Below, piece after piece: positions 59,760 through 64,000 of a stretch of 64,000 nucleotides of DNA (positions within the stretch are counted from its first letter, which is position 1; each line of letters opens with the position of its first letter). The stretch covers positions 136,420,899 to 136,484,898 of the forward strand of contig NW_020312785.1 of assembly GCF_003265705.1 (NCBI RefSeq), in the 5' to 3' direction. The DNA comes from Callorhinus ursinus. Lineage: Eukaryota > Chordata > Mammalia > Carnivora > Otariidae. The translations under genes and the position numbers were made by a program. A model generated the notes under the pieces. It was not told where the DNA came from. It saw only the letters and a list, made by a program, of their open reading frames with translations, and did no database searches.

Positions 59760-60730
59760 GTTTCCTGACCTCAATTCTTACACCCAAAATAAGTTCCAGA
59801 TGAACCAATGATTGAAACACGATAATTAAACTATAAATTCACTGGAGGAAAACACTGAAAATCTCATCATTTTAGAACAAAGAAGACTTTGTCAAGCATG
59901 ATGTAATACCAAAAGCCAAAAATGAAAATATCCATAAATTTGACAGCGAAAATTAAATATCCTACATAGCAAAAAATGTACCCCAAGTCAAAATGCAGGT
60001 GACCAACCAGGAGAAAAAAAGAACTCAATAGAAAAAGAATAAAAGGATGAAGGATAAAAGTTGGCAGATCACATCAAAGAAACACATGTGGCGATCAACA
60101 TCTGAAAACATACGCAGCCCCAGTCATGACTTTAGAAGTGAAAATGAAAATCACAGGGGATTAATCTTTTATCCGTGAGACTGTCAAAAGCTGAACATTA
60201 GAAGAGCCACCGTTGCGGGGGGGGGGGGGGCGGAATGCATCTTTACACAGAAAATTGGTAGCAGAACAAATTAGGAGAATTGTTTTTGGAAGACAATTTA
60301 GCCACATCTAGGAAAATATAGCAGACACTGGGTCTGTGACCTACAAGTCCAGTGATACAACTTTCTATGTACACCTAGAGGCACAAACAGATGTTAACTA
60401 TAGCATTAGGTATAACAACCCAAATGTCTGTCAGTAGAGGACTTAAATAAAGCAGACATCCATTATTAGATCCCATATATCTAATAAGACCTCCAAAATA
60501 CCTTTAGAAAGGGGGAGGAGGGACTGTATGCACGAAAAGATCCCATCTGTGTAAAAAACACAAACACACATAGACATACATCCTGACACATGCCTAAATC
60601 TACTTGAAGGATGTACAAGAACTGTCAAGTGCAATTATCTCTAATGAGCAAACACTACCATGGAGGGAGATCTGTCCTTTTTATTTTAGGCCCTTCTATT
60701 CTGTTTTATAAAAAAGTAAAAAGATACATA
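59760..60730 (+). mobile_element. Old LINE-1 ORF2 3' fragment
   Basis: AAATGAAAATATCCATAAATTTGAC, CAGGTGACCAACCAGGAG, GTATAACAACCCAAATGTCTG and TTATTTTAGGCCCTTC fit an old L1 end. A G14 run lies inside (60217-60230). Confidence 0.75.
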
Positions 60731-61095
60731 TAAAAAGAAAAATTTTAACTGCCCTGCCTAGGAGTTTATAAAATACTGATGAAATGTCCAGAACTCCTAC
60801 CGTAATTCCTAGAAAATAAAGCAAGCCAGAAAGAAAAAAAGCTTTAGAAGTAGGGCCCTACCTCTGGTAAACCCAGATTCTGCGTGGAGAAGTCAAAAGG
60901 GGTAAGAGCAAAACAGTAGTAAGCGAGTCAAGGAAAAGAGGTCTCATAAAAGAAAAAAAAATTAACAGTGAACAAAATCATTATGAAGAAATCAGTTCAG
61001 ATTGTACTTGGAGGCAGAACAGGGAGGTATACCTAAGCAAGGCATTTCCCATGGCCTTGAGCAAGACATCAGACTGGCTATAGGATTAAAATCAT
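60731..61095. other. Intronic stretch without gene
   Basis: A-rich, nothing recognised. Confidence 0.35.
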
Positions 61096-61105
61096 CAGAA
61101 GTTTC

Positions 61106-61326
61106 TTTTTTTTTTCTTTCTTTCTTTTTCTTTTTTAAAGATTTTATTTATTTATTTGACAGACAGAGAGAGAGAGCACAAGTAGACAGAGTAGCAGGTA
61201 GAGGGAGAGGGAGAAGCAGACTCCCCGCCGAGCAGGGAGCCCGATGTGGGGCTAGATCCCAGGACCCCGGGATCATAACCTGAGCCAAAGGCAGACACTT
61301 AACTGACTGAGCCACCCAGGTGCCCC
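61106..61326 (-). mobile_element. SINEC with target-site duplication, downstream of exon A
   Basis: Reverse SINEC with a long CT-rich/T-rich tail. CAGAAGTTTC flanks it at 61096-61105 and 61327-61336. It lies about 750 bp downstream of exon A in gene sense, in sense orientation. Confidence 0.95.
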
Positions 61327-61336
61327 CAGAAGTTTC

Positions 61337-62069
61337 ATATGTGGGTCTTTCTACTGGATGCATAGAATGTGGAAAAACACTCCAATCGGGTACCGTACTT
61401 AAATTGGAATTAATGATATAAAAGGGGTAGTCCTCTGAGCATTGATTTCAACAAATATTTATTGCCCTGAATAAATTTATTTTGCAATTATTTCCCATAT
61501 TCTAATGCGAGGAAATCCTCCGAATAATCCATGAAAACGCCTACCTCCTACCTCCCACGTATCTGATCTAAGACCTCCTACCGAAGCCTGAAGAGAAAAG
61601 AATTCATAACTTGGATGCCAAATTACCTGAGAACATCTCTATACTTGGAATGCTGAAGTTCCCTGCAGGATAGTTCATCAATTTGGGGTCTATGTTTTAT
61701 TTAAGGATCACTGACAATAACTAGTCTCCATGAACAGTAAATCAGATTCCCTCTGCCTCCGCAGTGAAATCATCCACTCAAGTTTCTCAACAGACATTAA
61801 CAGCAGCCTAAATTGACAACGCGTGAAGCCATAGACGGGTCCTCACAGAATCAGTTCCAATGAGGTGTCTGCAGGCCTCTTTATTCTACCTACAAGCTAA
61901 TCCTCCTACTTTCCTCTTGGCTTTAGATTTCAATGCAGCAGGGCAATATGAATTCCAATACAGTGGATAACTTCCAAAAATAACAGGAAAAACAGCCTCC
62001 CCAAAGAAACGGATCATTGGGCTGAAATTACTCCAGTGTCTCCTTGCTTCCCCGTGGTTACTTACTTAC
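61337..62069. other. Intron next to the exon A donor
   Basis: No repeat recognised; the donor GTAAGTAAGTAA at 62069-62058 is a close match to the consensus. Confidence 0.5.
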
Positions 62070-62149
62070 CTTAGAACTCGTTTCCATGTGGTATTTGGCA
62101 CAAGCTCGAAGCTGAGTCACCCAAAACTGTTTCTCCTTTGCATCGGCAG
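62070..62149 (-). CDS. OSBPL10: OSBPL10 internal exon A: C-terminal end of the PH domain
   Basis: Internal coding exon of oxysterol-binding protein-related protein 10, a lipid-transfer protein of the ORP family acting at ER membrane contact sites (phosphatidylserine/PI4P exchange is the known family role). Read on the minus strand, a pyrimidine-rich tract ending TTTTAG precedes the exon and the donor GTAAGT follows it. The exon opens with two bases that complete a codon, then gives 26 codons with no stop, including [13 protein letters not shown]. That matches the last alpha-helix of the ORP10 PH domain with its conserved Trp. The ORP11 paralogue, as I remember it, is clearly different here. 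The exon ends on a codon boundary (AAG), so the next exon must start in phase 0, as exon B does. At 80 bp it is too short to stand out as an ORF. The gene assignment rests on remembered similarity to the human protein; the splice borders are seen directly. Confidence 0.93.
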
Positions 62150-62308
62150 CTAAAATAGAGAAAGAAACGCTTGCAGAGATGGTTCCAAAACATATCTAAC
62201 CTATTTCTACACCCACCTATGGGGGTGGGGGGCCCAGGGAGTGAGGTAGAGAGAGAACAAACGGAAAACAAAGGCAGATCGCAATATTCTCAAGCAGCCT
62301 GTGCTTAT

Positions 62309-62334
62309 ACACACACACACACACACACACACAC
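62309..62334. repeat. (CA)n microsatellite; (TG)13 in gene sense
   Basis: About 13 AC units. In the OSBPL10 transcript this is a UG repeat about 160 nt upstream of the exon A acceptor. Confidence 0.97.
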
Positions 62335-62457
62335 GTTACACTAAATCTCAACAGAAAATTCCCTCTTAAACCACATTAAAAACATACTCTGAAATGTCTG
62401 TTATAAGAACAATTTTGCCATTTTTTTAACCCCCTCTGAAAAAAAGTCATTTCTACT

Positions 62458-62625
62458 TTTTTTTTTAATGATTTCATTTATTTATTGGACAGACAATGAG
62501 AACACAAGGCGGGAAACAGAGGGAGAGGGAGAAGCAGGCTTCCCGCTGAGCAGAACCCAGGACCCTGAGACCATGACCTAAGCCAAAGGCAGCTGCTTAA
62601 CCAACCGAGCCACTCGGGAGCCCCA
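62458..62625 (-). mobile_element. SINEC with core deletion (head-to-head pair near exon A, left)
   Basis: Reverse SINEC missing part of the middle. TCATTTCTACT flanks it at 62447-62457 and 62626-62636. Confidence 0.93.
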
Positions 62626-62656
62626 TCATTTCTACTTCTTTAAAAAGACAGCAGGG

Positions 62657-62812
62657 GGGCTCCAGAGTGGCACAGGACCCTGAGATCGAGCCCCACGTGG
62701 GGCCCTGTGCTCAGTGGGGAGGCTGCTGGAGATTTTCTCTCCCTTTCCATCTCCCTCTACCCCCTCCCCCCAACTCTCTCTCACAAATAAATAAACCTTT
62801 ATAAAAATAAAA
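62657..62812 (+). mobile_element. Degenerate SINEC (head-to-head pair near exon A, right)
   Basis: Forward SINEC with a lost head and part of the core, but keeping GAGATCGAGCCCCACGTGGG, the CT-rich block and the AAATAAATAAA tail. AGCAGGG flanks it at 62650-62656 and 62813-62819. Confidence 0.85.
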
Positions 62813-62819
62813 AGCAGGG

Positions 62820-64000
62820 AAGGTAAAACATGGTTATTTTTAAGCTCCTCTACACATGTGGCAAATAAGAGGCTCAAAGTATAGTTTTTCAGGGCCTCTG
62901 GGCATTTCCAGAATTGTACTGTGGACTTACTAGCATCTACAAAATAAACATTCAATTGAATTATTTTAATATGTGTCCTCAATGATTCATGTTATGATTG
63001 GACAGAACAACATTCCAAATGCTGCTTTAGAGGTCTTCAAATTTCCCCCAAAGAGACATTAAAATACAAGCCAACTGTAGGGTCATTATCCTCCATCTAC
63101 ACTCCCATCTCTCAAATACATCACATTATTTTCTTAAACTATCATGTTATGGATACATAACAGGTTCTAATAAAATCTAAGTCATCAATTTCACTGCATA
63201 ATTAACTGCATAAATAGTTTACTATAACATTAACTGCATGAATGTTGACTAGGCAGGAAACAGAAAGATTCCCCTGGAAGTTATAATTGTTTACAAAAAT
63301 GGGCCTCAGTGTTGTCTGTCAATACAACTCAACTTCAGCTTGAACTTTCAGATGAACAAATCTGGAGTGGCAGACCAGCGTAAGATCAGGTGAATTTGAC
63401 TTCCAAAGGATTCTGCAGAAACTAGAGCCTTTTCCCTTAGGAAAAGTGAAGAACTGCCAGTTTATGGCAGTCCCATTCAAAGGCTCTGCACCAAAAACAT
63501 TCTCAGAAGCCGTGCATCTACTGACATCAAGACTCATTCAATTCTACATGTAGGTGAGATGTGCAGTGAGAAAACCAACACCCAGATCCTCTTGGGATGA
63601 GCCAAGGACCAGCCATATATCTGCAGAAATTCATCCCGCCTTTTCTGCAGCTCCTAACTTTACGCTAAATTTAGCCCTTGCCATAATGTCACGCAGATAA
63701 TAAAACTTTTGTATTTGTTATTAAAGCTACCCTTAAAAAAAAAAACAAACCCCTGGGGTTTAACAATCCCAAGAATAGTATCAACGCTTAAAAGGCAAAA
63801 ATGAAATGGCTCAATTGTCATATTAGTTGGATTTTTTCATTTGTGTGGGTTTGTGCCATTTTATAAACCACAGGTGGGGGGGGCTGGGGGAGGAGTGCCA
63901 TTGAGTTTTTCACCTGCTTTTGTTTCTGCTCAATTTATTAAGCAATAAACAACAAAATGAAAGCAAGGACCATATAAATCTAGCCAGTTGGAACACGCAC
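62820..64000. other. AT-rich intronic stretch to window end
   Basis: No transposon or exon recognised. An A10 run at 63736 and a G-rich tract at 63873-63892. Confidence 0.4.

Larger units (their letters stand above)
16042..62069 (-). other. OSBPL10: OSBPL10 intron between exons A and B (46 kb)
   Basis: Everything between the exon A donor and the exon B acceptor reads as one intron of about 46.0 kb, made mostly of interspersed repeats. Consecutive exons are inferred from matching phase 0 and from continuity of the encoded protein with remembered human ORP10. I saw no further OSBPL10-like coding exon in this stretch, but a very short alternative exon cannot be excluded by eye. Confidence 0.8.
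62150..64000 (-). other. OSBPL10: OSBPL10 intron upstream of exon A (partial)
   Basis: Intron 5' of exon A in transcript terms, running off the window end. It holds a pyrimidine-rich acceptor tract next to the exon, a TG repeat in gene sense, two SINEs and about 1.2 kb of AT-rich sequence with no coding exon seen. Confidence 0.75.

Overview
This is mammalian nuclear DNA, best read as intronic sequence of one large gene. The organism is most likely an arctoid carnivoran (bear, seal or weasel lineage). The evidence is about thirty tRNA-Lys-derived carnivore SINEs (SINEC/CAN type, with the GGGCGCCTGGGTGGCTCAG head and a CT-rich, AATAAA-rich tail) and several LINE-1 copies with the carnivore-type 3' UTR. 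The species itself cannot be fixed from the sequence.

The only host coding sequence I can support is two internal exons of OSBPL10 (oxysterol-binding protein-related protein 10, ORP10), both on the minus strand. Exon A (62149 down to 62070, 80 bp) encodes the last helix of the PH domain. Exon B (16041 down to 15850, 192 bp) encodes the serine/arginine-rich linker that follows it. Both have AG/GT splice borders and their reading phases fit each other, so they are probably consecutive and separated by a 46 kb intron (16042-62069). Positions 1-15849 are the next intron downstream in the gene, and 62150-64000 is the intron upstream of exon A.

Layout: 1-4778 is a LINE-1 lying antisense to the gene, with the end of ORF1, a broken ORF2 and the 3' UTR. 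4800-10900 holds SINEs, ancient LTR-like repeats with a nested MER2-type DNA element, and an unusual inverted duplication; 8650-10900 is almost repeat-free. 10900-18200 carries SINEs, an old DNA element, exon B, an L2 and an old L1. 18200-31900 has SINE clusters, a solo LTR with TATA and polyadenylation signals (22544-23009), a long old L1 (25140-26880) and an L1 fragment split by a second solo LTR (30737-31900). 31900-41400 holds old L1 and MLT1-like sequence, a 210 bp CpG island (36510-36720), SINE pairs and a short L1 insertion. 41400-57600 holds SINEs, MER20, MIRs, an old L1 and an intact-ended MER2. 57700-58817 is a young L1 insertion with perfect target-site duplications inside the end of an older L1. 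59760-60730 is another old L1, followed by the surroundings of exon A: a TG repeat and a head-to-head SINE pair just upstream of its acceptor.

I found no CRISPR array, RNA gene, operon or new genetic system. The points most worth checking are the composite inverted duplication at 7497-8436, the CpG island, the possible RNA hairpins and UG repeat near exon A, and the two solo LTRs.
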